Shown here piece after piece: positions 25,414-35,245 of a stretch of 64,000 nucleotides of DNA (positions are counted from its first letter, which is position 1; every line of letters begins with the position of its first letter). This DNA comes from Deltaproteobacteria bacterium (GTDB lineage Bacteria > Myxococcota_A > UBA9160 > UBA4427). The stretch spans positions 1 to 64,000 of the forward strand of contig JADJOR010000020.1 of NCBI GenBank assembly GCA_016713665.1, written 5' to 3'. Under the pieces are notes generated by a model. It did no database searches, had not been told where the DNA came from, and worked only from the letters and a program-made list of their open reading frames with translations. The translations under genes were made by a program, and so were the position numbers.

Positions 25414-26790
25414 TCAGCCCTTCAACGGCTCTTCGTGCTCCATTTTTTTCGCGAGGTCGCGCACCTTGACCACGCCCCGCGCCCGCTCGTCCTCTCCGAT
25501 CAGCCAGACTCGCTCGACGCCGGCCTTGTCGGCGTCGCCGAGCACGCGCTTGAGCTTCGCCGTGCCCAGCGCGAGCTCGACCCTGCGTCCGGCGGCGCGC
25601 AGCCGCGTCGCGACCGCGATCGCCGCGGGCTTCTCCGCGCTCGAAAAGGCGTAGACGACGTCCTGCACGTCCCGCGCGAGCGCCGGCCAGAGCCCCTCGT
25701 CCTCGAGCAGCTCGCCGATCACCGCGTCGCCGAACCCGAACCCGACCGCGGGCACCGGCTTTCCACCCAGCGTCTCCGCCAGCCGGTCGTAGCGCCCGCC
25801 GCCGGCGATCGCGCGCAGGCTGCCCGCGGCGTCGAAGGCCTCGAAGACGACGCCGGTGTAGTAGGCGAGGCCGCGGACGACGGAGGCGTCGAAGGGGACC
25901 TGGTCGGCGATCCCGTAGGCCTCGAGGAGCGCGTAGAGCCGGCGCAGATCCGCCAGCGCCGCCGAATCCGGGGCCGCGAAGCGCGCCGCCTCGTCGAGCG
26001 AGCGCGCCGCCAGCATCGCGAGCACGCTCTCCGCCTCCCCCGCCGAGAGCCCGACCGCGCCCGCCGGATCGCAGAGCAGCTCGGTCACGGCCTCGGCCCC
26101 GATCTTGTCGAGCTTGTCGATCACGACGCAGAGCGGCGCGAAGACCTCCGGCCGCTTCGCGAGGACGCCGGTTCGGAGCGACTCCTCGAGCAGCGCCCGG
26201 CTGTTGAGCCGGACCTTGACCTTGCCCCGGGCGAGGCCGAGGGCGTCGAGGACGGTGAACATCGCCGAGAGGAGCTCCGCCTCGGCCTCGACCGAGGGCT
26301 CGCCCCAGATGTCCATGTTCCATTGATAGTGCTCGCGGCGCCGGCCGCGGGTCATCCGCTCGTAGCGCCAGTTCTGGGTCACCGTGAACCAGCGGATCGG
26401 GAAGCGCATCGCCCCCTGGCGCGCGATCACCATGCGGGCCAGCGACGGCGTCATCTCGGGGCGCAGGGCCAGATGCCGGTCGTGGAGCACGAAGTGGTAG
26501 AGCTGGTGGACGATCTCCTCGCCGGCCTTCCGGGTAAAGAGGGAGGCGTGCTCGACCATCGGCGCGTCGACCTCCTCGAAGCCGAAGCGGCCGGCGGTCT
26601 CGCGGAAGAGGCCGAAGAGCCAGTTCCGGCGGCGCATCTCGTCGGGGTAGAAGTCGCGGGTGCCGCGGGGGGGCTGGAGATCGAGCTCTTCGGACGGGGC
26701 CGGGGCGGACGCAGGGGCAGATCCGGGCGCGGCACCGGGCGTCTGCTCGGCGCTCGGGTTCTTCTCGATGTGCTTTCGGCCCTGGCTCAC
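25414..26790 (-). CDS. hisS: Histidyl-tRNA synthetase
   Basis: 458 residues. Motif 1 region is at the start of the catalytic domain (PPRGTRDFYPDEM), followed by FRPEMTPS-type LRPEMTPSLARM, motif 2 region RWFTVTQNWRYERMTRGRRREHYQ, and the histidine-binding GLAYYTGVVFEAF and AGGGRYDRL. The C-terminal anticodon-binding domain is present from about residue 350. A 35-residue Pro/Ala/Ser-rich N-terminal extension precedes the core. The YTGVVFEAFD type resembles the eukaryote/archaea-like class seen in many bacteria. It charges tRNA-His and is essential. Confidence 0.97.
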   Translation of the reverse strand: MSQGRKHIEKNPSAEQTPGAAPGSAPASAPAPSEELDLQPPRGTRDFYPDEMRRRNWLFGLFRETAGRFGFEEVDAPMVEHASLFTRKAGEEIVHQLYHFVLHDRHLALRPEMTPSLARMVIARQGAMRFPIRWFTVTQNWRYERMTRGRRREHYQWNMDIWGEPSVEAEAELLSAMFTVLDALGLARGKVKVRLNSRALLEESLRTGVLAKRPEVFAPLCVVIDKLDKIGAEAVTELLCDPAGAVGLSAGEAESVLAMLAARSLDEAARFAAPDSAALADLRRLYALLEAYGIADQVPFDASVVRGLAYYTGVVFEAFDAAGSLRAIAGGGRYDRLAETLGGKPVPAVGFGFGDAVIGELLEDEGLWPALARDVQDVVYAFSSAEKPAAIAVATRLRAAGRRVELALGTAKLKRVLGDADKAGVERVWLIGEDERARGVVKVRDLAKKMEHEEPLKG

Positions 26791-27361
26791 GTTCGGATCT
26801 CCTGGTCGGTCTCGGCGGTCGTCAGTCGGTCTCGGCGGTCCGGTCGGTACGGCGCGAGCAAGCGGTCCAATCGCGCGCAGCAGGGAAATACCACGCTGGT
26901 CGTGGGATGCGAGGGGCGGGCGTCGGGGTTCCCGCGGGCCGGCTGGGCGGTGGTGCGTCGGGCGGTGGAGGAGGTGCGGGAGCCGGGGTGAGGGGCGGGG
27001 GCGGGAAGCGACGACACCCAGCGTGGGCTCGCTCCGCCCGCGCTCCGGTCGCCCGCTTCGTCGAGCGGGTCCTGCCCGTGGTCTCGATCCGGCAATGGGT
27101 GCCTCGCGCCTCCCCCCCGCTTCGGTCGCGCTGCGCCGGGAACGCGAGGCTCACGAGCGAGGTGCTCGGCGACTCCCTGTGGTCGGTCTTCGCCGATCAG
27201 CGGCTTCGGGCGCGGCGGCTGTTAGGCATTCGCGAGGAGCCATGCGGCGCGCTGACCCTCCTCCAGCGCTTCCGGGTGGCTTGGAATCCCGCGCCGCGTT
27301 CCGATCCGCGCTCGGAGCGGCCTCGCCCTCGCCGGCACTCTTCGAATAGAATGACGCCATC
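26791..27361. other. Gene-free gap between divergent hisS and FMN-reductase genes
   Basis: 571 bp with no supported gene. It holds a 16-bp direct repeat (GTCGGTCTCGGCGGTC at 26805-26820 and 26825-26840) near the hisS start, and G-rich strings around 26970-27000. Reading frames here have no recognisable domain or good start. The repeat could be regulatory, but nothing identifies a factor. Confidence 0.5.
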
Positions 27362-27919
27362 ATGAAGGTCCTCGTCCTCGTCGGCTCGATGCGCACCGGT
27401 TCCCTCAATCGCCAGCTCGCCGCGATCGCGGCGGGGATGGCCGAGCGGGCGGGGGCAACGGTCGTGCGTGCGGATCCGCGCGCGATCGCCCTTCCCCTCT
27501 ACGACGGCGACGTCGAGGCAGCGGGGGGTCTGCCGCCCGCGGCGCTCGCCCTCGCGGCGCAGATCGAGGCCTGCGACGGCCTGCTGATCGCCTCGCCCGA
27601 GTACAACTACTCGGTCCCGGGTGTGCTCAAGAACGCGATCGACTGGGTCTCCCGTGCGAAGCCCTCGCCGCTGCGTGGCAAGCGGGCGCTGCTGCTCTCG
27701 GCTTCACCTTCGCTCGTCGGCGGAAATCGGGGGCTCTGGGCGCTGCGGATGCCGCTCGAAGCGCTCGGGGTCCACGTCTTCCCCGACATGTTCTCGCTCG
27801 CCTCCGCCCACGCCGTGCTCGCGGACGGCGCGCTCGCGGATGCCGCCCTCGCGACCCGTCTCGAGGAGCTGATCGGGCGCTGGATCGGCGAGGGCAGGCG
27901 GCTCACGACGTCCGCCTAG
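27362..27919 (+). CDS. NADPH-dependent FMN reductase (flavodoxin-like, ChrR/ArsH group)
   Basis: 185 residues, standard length. It has the flavodoxin-like N-terminus VLVLVGSMRTGSLNRQLA, which binds FMN phosphate, then ASPEYNYSVPGVLKNAIDWVSR, the family signature. GGNRGLWALRMPLEAL is also conserved. It transfers electrons from NADPH to FMN or directly to quinones, chromate or azo compounds. The start is the ATG at 27362. It is a single gene, with a DUF3604 gene 104 bp downstream on the same strand; a functional link is not clear. Confidence 0.9.
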   Translation: MKVLVLVGSMRTGSLNRQLAAIAAGMAERAGATVVRADPRAIALPLYDGDVEAAGGLPPAALALAAQIEACDGLLIASPEYNYSVPGVLKNAIDWVSRAKPSPLRGKRALLLSASPSLVGGNRGLWALRMPLEALGVHVFPDMFSLASAHAVLADGALADAALATRLEELIGRWIGEGRRLTTSA

Positions 27920-28023
27920 CAATACGAGCCGAGCGGATCGCCCGGCTTCGCGATTTTCGCGCGGTCGAAGGGGGATGCCCCGGATGGCGATCGAAATCGA
28001 GATCGAAGATGGAGGACGAGACC

Positions 28024-30024
28024 ATGATCGATGCCCGACCCCGCCAGCGTCTTCGCGGCCTTCCGACCGTGGCGGATGCGATCGCCCGTGTGCTCGTTCT
28101 CCTTCTGCTCGCGGCGCCGACCGGCTCCCGTGCCGAGCCGTCGAAGCGTCCGTATCCGATCACCGAAGAGCGCGAGCCCTGTCGCGACTACGAGCCCCTG
28201 CGCCGCCCCTTGTTCGGCGACACCCACGTCCATACCGCCTACTCCCACGACGCGAGTACCCAGGACACCCGCAACACGCCGCGCGAGGCCTATCGATTCG
28301 CGCGAGGCGAGCGGGTCGGCATCCAGCCCTACGACGCCGAGGGCAGGGCGACTCGCCACGTACGGCTCGATCGTCCCCTCGACTGGACCGCGATCTCCGA
28401 CCATTCCGAGATGTTCGGCGAAGTCCGGATCTGCTCCGATCCGAAGCATCCCGAGTACGACAGCGACGTCTGCTGGAACAAGCGCAACGCGCCCTTCGCC
28501 CTGATGGGATTCCTCGCCAGGATCAGTGCGACGAACGAGCGCCACAAGATGTGTGGTCCCGCCGCGCAGCTCTGCCGGGACGCGGCGCGCGACGTCTGGG
28601 GCGACATCCAGGCCGCGGCCGAGGCGGCCTACGATCGAAGCGCCGCCTGCCGATTCACCAGCGTGATCGGCTACGAGTGGACCTCGAGCATTGCGAGCAA
28701 CCTCCATCGCAACGTGTTGTTCCGCAACCACGTCGTCCCCGACGAGGCGATCTCGTCCGTCGACACCATCAGCGCCTTCCGGCTCTTCGAGCGCCTCGAG
28801 CAGGCGTGTACGAAGGGTCGACCGGGTTGCGACGTCGTCGTGATCCCGCACAACTCGAACATCAGCATGGACGGCGTGATGTTCCAGACGACGCGGCTGA
28901 CCTCCGTGGCGGGGGCGAATGGCGAGGTCGACCGCGAGGAGGCGCAGCTGCGCAACCGCTTCGAGCGGCTGATCGAGATCATGCAGCACAAGGGCGACTC
29001 GGAATGCCTGCTCGGCGCCGAGACGACCGACGAGGCCTGCAGCTTCGAGAAGCTTCCCTACGACGCGATGTCCGGAGCCCTGCGTGCGCCGACGAATCCG
29101 CCGAAGCGCTCGGCGATGGTTCGTGAAGGTCTGAAGAAGGGACTGCTTCTCGAGCAGCGGCTCGGCATCAATCCCCTCAAGTTCGGCATCCTCGCGAGCA
29201 CCGATACCCACATGGCGACGCCCGGACTCGTCGCCGAGCAGAGCTGGATCGGACACGGCGGCGCGTCGCGCGTGCTCTCGCCCGCGGTGCCGCAGGGGCT
29301 GCCCGACAACATCGAGTTCAACCCGGGCGGGCTGGCCGTCGTCTGGGCGGAGGAGAACGCGCGCGACTCGATCTTCGAGGCGCTCTCGCGGCGCGAGGTC
29401 TACGGCACGAGCGGGACCCGCCCCGAGGTCCGGTTCTTCGGGGGCTGGCGCTATCCCGACGATCTCTGCCGGGCGCGCGATCTCGTCGCGCGCGGCTATG
29501 CGGAGGGTGTACCGATGGGCCAGGACCTGCCGCGGCGATTGCAGCCCGAGCAAACGGGCGGGGCCGCCGCGCCGGTCTTCGTCGTTTCGGCGATGCAGGA
29601 CCCGGGCACGAAGTCGCGGCCGGGAACCCCGCTCCAGCGCATCCAGATCGTGAAGGGCTGGACGGAGAAGGGGGCGACCCACGAGCGGGTCTTCGACGTG
29701 GCGGGCGGTCCGAACGACGCGTCCGTCGATCCGACGACCTGCGAGCCGAAGGGCGAGGGCGCGCGCAGCCTCTGCGCCGTCTGGCGCGATCCCGGCTTCG
29801 ATCCGGAGGAGAACGCCTTCTATTATGCGCGGGTGCTCGAGAATCCGACCTGTCGCTGGCATCGCCATCTCTGCGTCGCCGCGAAGGTCGACTGCGCGAA
29901 GCCGGAGTCGATCGGCAAGGGCTTCGAGGCCTGCTGCGAAGCGAGCCAGCCGAGCACGGTCCAGGAGCGCGCCTGGACGAGTCCGATCTGGTACGAGGCG
30001 GACGGCGGCGCACACGCGAATTGA
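28024..30024 (+). CDS. Exported DUF3604 protein (PHP-type metallohydrolase)
   Basis: 666 residues. The ATG at 28024 is preceded by GGAGGACGAG. A signal peptide (VLVLLLLAAPTGSRAEP) leads to a mature DUF3604 domain: LFGDTHVHTAYSHDAS (His metal site), PREAYRFARGE, AISDHSEMFGE (Asp-His), IGYEWTSS, IPHNSNIS, ILASTDTHMATPG (Asp-Thr-His), AVWAEENARDSIFEAL and RIQIVKGWTEKG. The C-terminal part is Cys-rich (about ten Cys), probably disulfide-bonded, so it acts outside the cytoplasm. The family is largely uncharacterised but related to PHP phosphoesterases. The paralogue at 39573 shares all these motifs. Confidence 0.85.
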   Translation: MIDARPRQRLRGLPTVADAIARVLVLLLLAAPTGSRAEPSKRPYPITEEREPCRDYEPLRRPLFGDTHVHTAYSHDASTQDTRNTPREAYRFARGERVGIQPYDAEGRATRHVRLDRPLDWTAISDHSEMFGEVRICSDPKHPEYDSDVCWNKRNAPFALMGFLARISATNERHKMCGPAAQLCRDAARDVWGDIQAAAEAAYDRSAACRFTSVIGYEWTSSIASNLHRNVLFRNHVVPDEAISSVDTISAFRLFERLEQACTKGRPGCDVVVIPHNSNISMDGVMFQTTRLTSVAGANGEVDREEAQLRNRFERLIEIMQHKGDSECLLGAETTDEACSFEKLPYDAMSGALRAPTNPPKRSAMVREGLKKGLLLEQRLGINPLKFGILASTDTHMATPGLVAEQSWIGHGGASRVLSPAVPQGLPDNIEFNPGGLAVVWAEENARDSIFEALSRREVYGTSGTRPEVRFFGGWRYPDDLCRARDLVARGYAEGVPMGQDLPRRLQPEQTGGAAAPVFVVSAMQDPGTKSRPGTPLQRIQIVKGWTEKGATHERVFDVAGGPNDASVDPTTCEPKGEGARSLCAVWRDPGFDPEENAFYYARVLENPTCRWHRHLCVAAKVDCAKPESIGKGFEACCEASQPSTVQERAWTSPIWYEADGGAHAN

Positions 30025-30622
30025 ACGAGCGGCTCCGCGACGCGCCTCGCTCGATCGGGGGACGAGCCGCTTCGCCGCCCTGAGACGCGCCCTCGAGCGC
30101 TGAGCGGGGGCGCGTTCGCCGATCTGGGCGCGCTCGGCCTCGTCAAGCGCCATCGCGTCGAGGTCCGGATGCGAACTGCGAACGCGGCCTTCGGGAAGCT
30201 CGGAATCCGAGGCCCCGCCGATCGACCATCGCCCCGCGAGCGGGCCTCGCCTGTCGTCATCGGCTCGGGGGCGATTCCGATCGCCCGCCGATGCGACAGC
30301 CGCGGGTGTCGCCATGACGCGCGGCGATTTGGCGTTATGCTCCGATGGGTCCCGTCTTCCCTTCGCCTCGGCGCATCCCTCCGAAAGGAGATCCCATGCC
30401 CCGAACGATTCCTCGCCCGGCCAGAGCCCTCCCGCGCGAGCGGGACGGCCGAGCCGCTTCCCGGACGCGCTCCGGCTGCGTAGCCCGCTGCTTCTCGAGC
30501 CGACCGAAGCGATCGGATCGAAACGGAGGGTCCTGAACGCGATGAGCTGGCGCGGCCGGCGTCGCGCGTCGAGGGCGCGTGCGCCACCGCGGCTCGGGTC
30601 GCACACCACGGAGGAGCCGAGA
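30025..30622. other. Gene-free gap before fadE, with one short reading frame
   Basis: 598 bp between the DUF3604 stop and fadE. No recognised gene. A 46-residue frame at 30396-30536 starts with ATG 5 bp after AAAGGAG, an ideal ribosome-binding site, but its product (Arg/Pro-rich) has no known relative. It may be a leader peptide or chance. Confidence 0.4.
30396..30536 (+). CDS. Possible small leader ORF (46 residues)
   Basis: ATG at 30396 follows AAAGGAGATCCC, one of the best Shine-Dalgarno sites in the window. The product is Arg/Pro/Ser-rich (PRPARALPRERDGRA...) without a known motif, 87 bp before fadE. It may be an upstream leader regulating fadE, or chance in high-GC DNA. Kept only as a hypothesis. 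Confidence 0.2.
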   Translation: MPRTIPRPARALPRERDGRAASRTRSGCVARCFSSRPKRSDRNGGS

Positions 30623-33043
30623 ATGACCGCATTCTGGATCGTCGTCGCCTTCACGGCGGCCATCGGACTCGCCTTCGCCGGCCGGGGGCGCGCGGCCTGG
30701 GTCGCCCCGGGCGCAGGCCTGATGTTCGTCTGGCTGCTCTCCGGTCCCGCCTCCTGGCCCTTCTTCCTGACCGTCGCGCTCCTGTTCGCGGCGGGGATCG
30801 CGCTGCTCGGCTCTCCGCCGCGCCGCGCCGCCTTCGTTACGCGCCGCCTAGCCCCCTTCGTCGCCCGGATGCTCCCGAAGCTCGGCGCGACCGAACGTGA
30901 AGCGCTCGAAGCCGGGACCGTCTGGTGGGACCGCGAGCTCTTCTCGGGGCGTCCCGACTGGAACGAGCTGCTCGGCTTCCATCCGAAGCCGCTCTCCGCG
31001 CCGGAGCAGGCCTTCCTCGACGGTCCGGTCGAGCAGCTCTGCCGGATGCTCGACGACTGGGCCGTGGTCCAGCGCGGCGATCTGCCGGAGGAGGTCTGGA
31101 CGTTCCTGAAGAGGCAGCGTTTCTTCGGAATGATCATCCCCGAGGAATTCGGTGGCCTCGGATTTTCGGCGCAGGCCCATTCGCGCGTCGTCGAGAAGAT
31201 CGCGAGCCGCAGCGTGACTGCCGCCGTGACCGTCATGGTCCCGAACTCGCTCGGGCCGGGCGAGCTGCTGGTCCACTACGGCACCGCGGAACAGAAGGCC
31301 TACTACCTCCCGCGCCTGGCCCGGGGCGAGGAGATCCCGTGCTTCGCGCTGACCGGCCCCGAAGCCGGCAGCGACGCCGCCGCGACGCAATCGATCGGTG
31401 TCGTCTGTCGGGGTAGCTTCGAAGGCCAGGAGCTGCTCGGAATCCGGCTCTCCTGGCGCAAGCGCTACATCACGCTCTCCTCGGTTTCGACGCTGATCGG
31501 TGTCGCCTTCCGACTGAGCGATCCCGATCGCCTGCTCGGCGGCGACGAGGAGCTCGGGATCACCTGCGCCCTCGTGCCCGCGCAGCTGCCCGGCATCGAG
31601 ATCGGTCGACGACACGACCCGATGGGCGTGCCCTTCCACAACGGTCCGACCGAAGGACACGACGTATTCGTGCCGCTCGACGCCGTGATCGGCGGCCGCG
31701 CCGGGGCCGGGCGCGGCTGGACGATGTTGATGCAGAGCCTCGCGGTCGGGCGATCCATCTCGCTCCCCTCATTGTCGACGGGAGGCGCCAAGCTCGCGGC
31801 CCGGCTCGTCAGCGCCTACGCGATGGTGCGCGAGCAGTTCGATACGCCGATCGGTCGCTTCGAGGGCGTTCAGGAGCCGCTCGCCCGGATCGCCGGCCTG
31901 ACCTACCTGATGGACGCGACGCGGGCGCTGACCTGCGCAGCCATCGACGCGGGCGAGAAGCCCGCCGTCCTCTCCGCGATCGCGAAGGCCTGGCTGACGG
32001 AAGCGATGCGCGACGTCGTCGCCGACGCGATGGACATCCGGGCGGGCGCCGCGATCCAGCGTGGCCCGCGCAACGTCCTCGCGCGCGCCTGGGCCTCGGT
32101 GCCGATCGGCATCACCGTCGAAGGGGCCAACATCCTGACGCGCTCGATGATCATCTATGGCCAGGGCGCCATCCGCTGCCATCCCTTCGCCCTCGAGGAG
32201 ATCGTCGCCGTCGAGAACGGCGACATCCCGCGCCTCGACCGCGCGCTCTTCGGCCACGTCGGCCACGTCGTGCGGACCGCCATCCGTGCCCCGCTGCTCG
32301 CGCTGACCCGAGGACGCCTCGAGACCGGCGTGCCGGACGGCCCCCTGCGGCGCGAGCTGCAGCGTCTGTCGCGCCTCTCGGCGGCGTTCGCCCTGGTCTC
32401 GGAGGGCGCGATGGTGACTCTCGGCGGCGCGCTGAAGCGGCGCGAGTCGATCACGGGACGACTCGCCGATGCGCTCGCCTGGATGTACCTCGCATCGGCC
32501 GCCGCCCACCGCTTCGAGCACGACGGCCAGCCCGAAGGCGACGCCTCCTTCGCTCGGTGGGGAATCGAGCACGCGCTCGCGCAGGCCGAGGGCGCCCTCG
32601 ACGGCGTGCTGCGCAACCTGCCCGCGCGGCCCGTCGCCGGCGTGCTGCGCGCGCTCGTCCTTCCGATCGGTCGCAGCGAGCCCGGACCGGACGATGCGCG
32701 CGGCAGCGAGGTCGCGCGCGCACTGCTCGACGATCCCGCCGCGCGCGACCGGCTCACGGCGGGCATCTTTCATCCACCGGCGGACGAGCTCGGTCTCGGT
32801 CGGCTCGAGGCCGCGCTGGCGAAGGCGACTACCGCGCTGAGCGTCGAAGCGCGGCTGCGTGCGGCCGTCCGCGACGCACGCCTCGAGCATGCACCGGGCG
32901 ACGACCTCGCACGCGCGGGTCTCGCCGCCGGCGTGATCTCCGAGGTCGATCTGAAGGCGCTCGAGGCGGCGGACGCGGCGCGCGACGAGGTCATCCGCGT
33001 CGACGATTTCGACGAGGTGCAATACGCCGGGTTGCGCGGCTGA
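30623..33043 (+). CDS. fadE: Acyl-CoA dehydrogenase, FadE type
   Basis: 806 residues, matching E. coli FadE (814) rather than the 380-residue soluble type. The ATG at 30623 follows GGAGGAGCCG. Two N-terminal transmembrane helices (about 2-22 and 32-52) anchor it to the inner membrane. The ACAD core runs from about 110 to 530: FFGMIIPEEFGGLGFSAQAHS, LTGPEAGSDAAATQS (FAD binding), RKRYITLSSV, QFDTPIGRFEGVQEPLARIAG and ILTRSMIIYGQGAIRCHP. The about 270-residue C-terminal part is the FadE-specific extension. It catalyses the first step of fatty acid beta-oxidation. It is a stand-alone gene. Confidence 0.95.
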   Translation: MTAFWIVVAFTAAIGLAFAGRGRAAWVAPGAGLMFVWLLSGPASWPFFLTVALLFAAGIALLGSPPRRAAFVTRRLAPFVARMLPKLGATEREALEAGTVWWDRELFSGRPDWNELLGFHPKPLSAPEQAFLDGPVEQLCRMLDDWAVVQRGDLPEEVWTFLKRQRFFGMIIPEEFGGLGFSAQAHSRVVEKIASRSVTAAVTVMVPNSLGPGELLVHYGTAEQKAYYLPRLARGEEIPCFALTGPEAGSDAAATQSIGVVCRGSFEGQELLGIRLSWRKRYITLSSVSTLIGVAFRLSDPDRLLGGDEELGITCALVPAQLPGIEIGRRHDPMGVPFHNGPTEGHDVFVPLDAVIGGRAGAGRGWTMLMQSLAVGRSISLPSLSTGGAKLAARLVSAYAMVREQFDTPIGRFEGVQEPLARIAGLTYLMDATRALTCAAIDAGEKPAVLSAIAKAWLTEAMRDVVADAMDIRAGAAIQRGPRNVLARAWASVPIGITVEGANILTRSMIIYGQGAIRCHPFALEEIVAVENGDIPRLDRALFGHVGHVVRTAIRAPLLALTRGRLETGVPDGPLRRELQRLSRLSAAFALVSEGAMVTLGGALKRRESITGRLADALAWMYLASAAAHRFEHDGQPEGDASFARWGIEHALAQAEGALDGVLRNLPARPVAGVLRALVLPIGRSEPGPDDARGSEVARALLDDPAARDRLTAGIFHPPADELGLGRLEAALAKATTALSVEARLRAAVRDARLEHAPGDDLARAGLAAGVISEVDLKALEAADAARDEVIRVDDFDEVQYAGLRG

Positions 33044-33218
33044 GCGGTCGTCGTGGTCGCCGAACCGGTGATCGTCCCGACGTTCGGAGCCTCGGGATCG
33101 AGCGGCGCCGGGGCCGATTGCGCCCGGGCGCGTGCGTAGCTTACCGTGCGATGAGCCGGCGAGGACTCCGTGGGGGTACCTCAGGAGCCCGCCGCATGAG
33201 ACCGGGGAGTCGATGCTC

Positions 33219-33917
33219 ATGAAGGCTTTCACCGCTGCCCTCTTCGCGTCTTCTGCACTGGCGTCCGGGCCGGTGGAGGCGGTCGAGTTGACCTTCTCGT
33301 TTCGGGTCGACCTGGTACAGCTGCAGTGTGGGGGCGGCTTCAATACGACCTTGCCCTTCTGCGGGACGCCCGACCCGAACGCGGCCGTCGTGGTGAAGGT
33401 CGATCTGGCGGATCCCCGGGCCGATCAAGACTGGTCCTCCGCCGCCACGTTCTCAGCGCCCTTTCCCACATGGAGTTTGCCGGGGGGATCCGGGTCTGCG
33501 ACGGGCAGCTATGTCTACGATCCCATCACGGGGATCGGGACGGCCACCCTCTCCTCGTACGGTGGCGCTGGCAGCCACGACTATCCTGGGGAGCTCTTTC
33601 ATTCGTTCTCCGTCGGTCCGTCCCAATGGCAGTACACGCTGAACAACTCGGTGACCGGCCGGATCGCGAGATATTCCGCCGGAACGCCGCAGTCTGCCGC
33701 TGCCTTCGTTGGACCGGCTACGGCCCCTCCGCCCGTTCCCATGACGTCGCGCGGACTGATCGCGGTGTTGGCGCTGGCGCTGATGGCGGTCGTCGTCGCG
33801 GCGACTGCGCCCCGATACGGGCTTCGGCGCGCCTTTTCCGATCGGCTCCCGTTCGCGGTGCTGGCGCAATCCAGGCGCGCCATCCGCCCAGCACGTCAGC
33901 GCTCGATCGCGTCATAG
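33219..33917 (+). CDS. Exported protein with IPTL/PEP-CTERM-like C-terminal anchor
   Basis: 232 residues. The ATG at 33219 is 9 bp after GGGGAG. A signal peptide (MKAFTAALFASSALASGPVEA) precedes a mature domain with two Cys pairs near the start (VQLQCGGG, PFCGTP) and a beta-rich Ser/Gly/Tyr-rich body. The C-terminus has VPMTSRGLIAVLALALMAVVVAA followed by basic residues, similar in pattern to IPTL-CTERM (VPTxSxxGL plus helix plus R). The mature domain is unknown. Its 3' end overlaps the convergent serine-hydrolase gene by 22 bp. No sortase is in view. Confidence 0.65.
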   Translation: MKAFTAALFASSALASGPVEAVELTFSFRVDLVQLQCGGGFNTTLPFCGTPDPNAAVVVKVDLADPRADQDWSSAATFSAPFPTWSLPGGSGSATGSYVYDPITGIGTATLSSYGGAGSHDYPGELFHSFSVGPSQWQYTLNNSVTGRIARYSAGTPQSAAAFVGPATAPPPVPMTSRGLIAVLALALMAVVVAATAPRYGLRRAFSDRLPFAVLAQSRRAIRPARQRSIAS

Positions 33918-35245
33918 ACGGCCTTCTGGAACGCCCACCGCGTCGCCGTCGCGTCCCCGCCCGGCACCATGAAGACGAGGATCAGGTCCTTCGCCCGGTC
34001 GGCCTGCCACCAGGTTCCGAACACACCGGGCCATCCGAAGGAGCCGACCGACGCCATGCCGAGCTCCGACGCGTGGACCGTCGGACTCCGCTTCACCGCG
34101 ACACCCAGGCCGAAGCCTTGTCCGTTCCAGAAGTCCCGGTGCCCGGCGAAGGGCTCCCCCTTCCGCTGCTCGGCGGTCAGATGGTCGGTGGTCATCGCAT
34201 CGACGGTCTCGGGGGCGAGGATCCGGACGCCACCCAGCTCACCGCGATTGAAGAGCATGCGCGCGAAGGCCAGGTAGTCGTCGACGGTCGAATACAACCC
34301 GCCCGCTCCAGCCGGGAAGCCAGGCACCGTCTCCTCCGATGGAATCCAGGAGGCCGGCACGCGGCCGAGGGATTGAAGTCGCGCGAATCGAGCCCGCTTC
34401 TCGGGCGGGACCCGGAACGCGGTGTCGTTCATGCCGAGGGGCTCGAAGATGCGCTCGCGGAGGAAGTCCGGGTACTTCATCCCCGACACGCGCTCGACCA
34501 GGATGCCGAGGACGTCGAAGGAGTTTCCGTAGGCGTAGGTGCTGCCCGGGACGTGGGCGAGGGGCAGCTCGCCGATCCATCCGATCCATCGGTCGTAGCC
34601 CGCGGCGTTGGCGGAATCGGCTCGAGTGAGCGCGTCGCGAAGGGGACCTTCGGGATCGCGAGGCGTCACGATGCCCGAGCGATGGGTGAGCAGGTCGATC
34701 ACCCGGATCGGTCGCGGCGACGGCGTCGCTGAATCGAGCGGCGCCGCCGGATCGCTGAGCACCTTCGGATGGGCCAGCTCCGGAAGCCAGCGATCGACCG
34801 GATCGTCGAGTGCGATCTTGCCCTCGTCGACGAGGATCAGCGTGGCCACCGCCGTGATCGGCTTGGTCATCGACGCGATGCGAAAGATCGAGTCCCTCGT
34901 CATCGGGGTCCGCGCGACCGGATCCTGAACCCCGACGGCGTCGACCTGCGCGACTTCGCCGTCCCGAAAAATGAGTGTCACGACGCCACCGAGATCGCCG
35001 CGATCGACGGCGGCTTGCAGCGTCGTCGTGACCTCTTCGAGGCCGCTCGCGGAGAAGCGCTCGTGCGGCGAGTCGGACGGCGAGGCGAGACAACCCGCGA
35101 CGAGCACGAACGCTGCCCCGACCGCGAGGACGGCAGGAAGGCGACGTCCGCGCGGGGCTCTGCGGCGGGGATCGCGATGGTCGGACGTGGACGTGGACGT
35201 GGAAGGGGATCTCAAGGGGCGAGTCCTTTCTCGGCGAATCGTCAC
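33896..35245 (-). CDS. Serine hydrolase (class C beta-lactamase/esterase family) lipoprotein
   Basis: 449 residues with a signal sequence ending in a lipobox (VAGC, about residue 52), so it is an envelope lipoprotein. The S-x-x-K motif is SMTK (nucleophile in FRIASMTKPITAVATL). The YxN motif is in YAYGNSFDVLG, and the C-terminal H/KTG region is around HASELGMASVGSFGW, where HxG-like residues occur. These proteins are more often esterases or D-aminopeptidases (EstB-like) than lactamases. I infer hydrolysis of a peptide- or ester-type substrate in the periplasm; antibiotic resistance is not implied. It is a single gene. Confidence 0.85.
   Translation of the reverse strand: MTIRRERTRPLRSPSTSTSTSDHRDPRRRAPRGRRLPAVLAVGAAFVLVAGCLASPSDSPHERFSASGLEEVTTTLQAAVDRGDLGGVVTLIFRDGEVAQVDAVGVQDPVARTPMTRDSIFRIASMTKPITAVATLILVDEGKIALDDPVDRWLPELAHPKVLSDPAAPLDSATPSPRPIRVIDLLTHRSGIVTPRDPEGPLRDALTRADSANAAGYDRWIGWIGELPLAHVPGSTYAYGNSFDVLGILVERVSGMKYPDFLRERIFEPLGMNDTAFRVPPEKRARFARLQSLGRVPASWIPSEETVPGFPAGAGGLYSTVDDYLAFARMLFNRGELGGVRILAPETVDAMTTDHLTAEQRKGEPFAGHRDFWNGQGFGLGVAVKRSPTVHASELGMASVGSFGWPGVFGTWWQADRAKDLILVFMVPGGDATATRWAFQKAVYDAIER

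Noticed and set aside
33896..35245. Beta-lactamase as a resistance gene
   Set aside because: SxxK serine-hydrolase motif family is broad, and nothing in the sequence supports antibiotic hydrolysis rather than esterase or peptidase activity.
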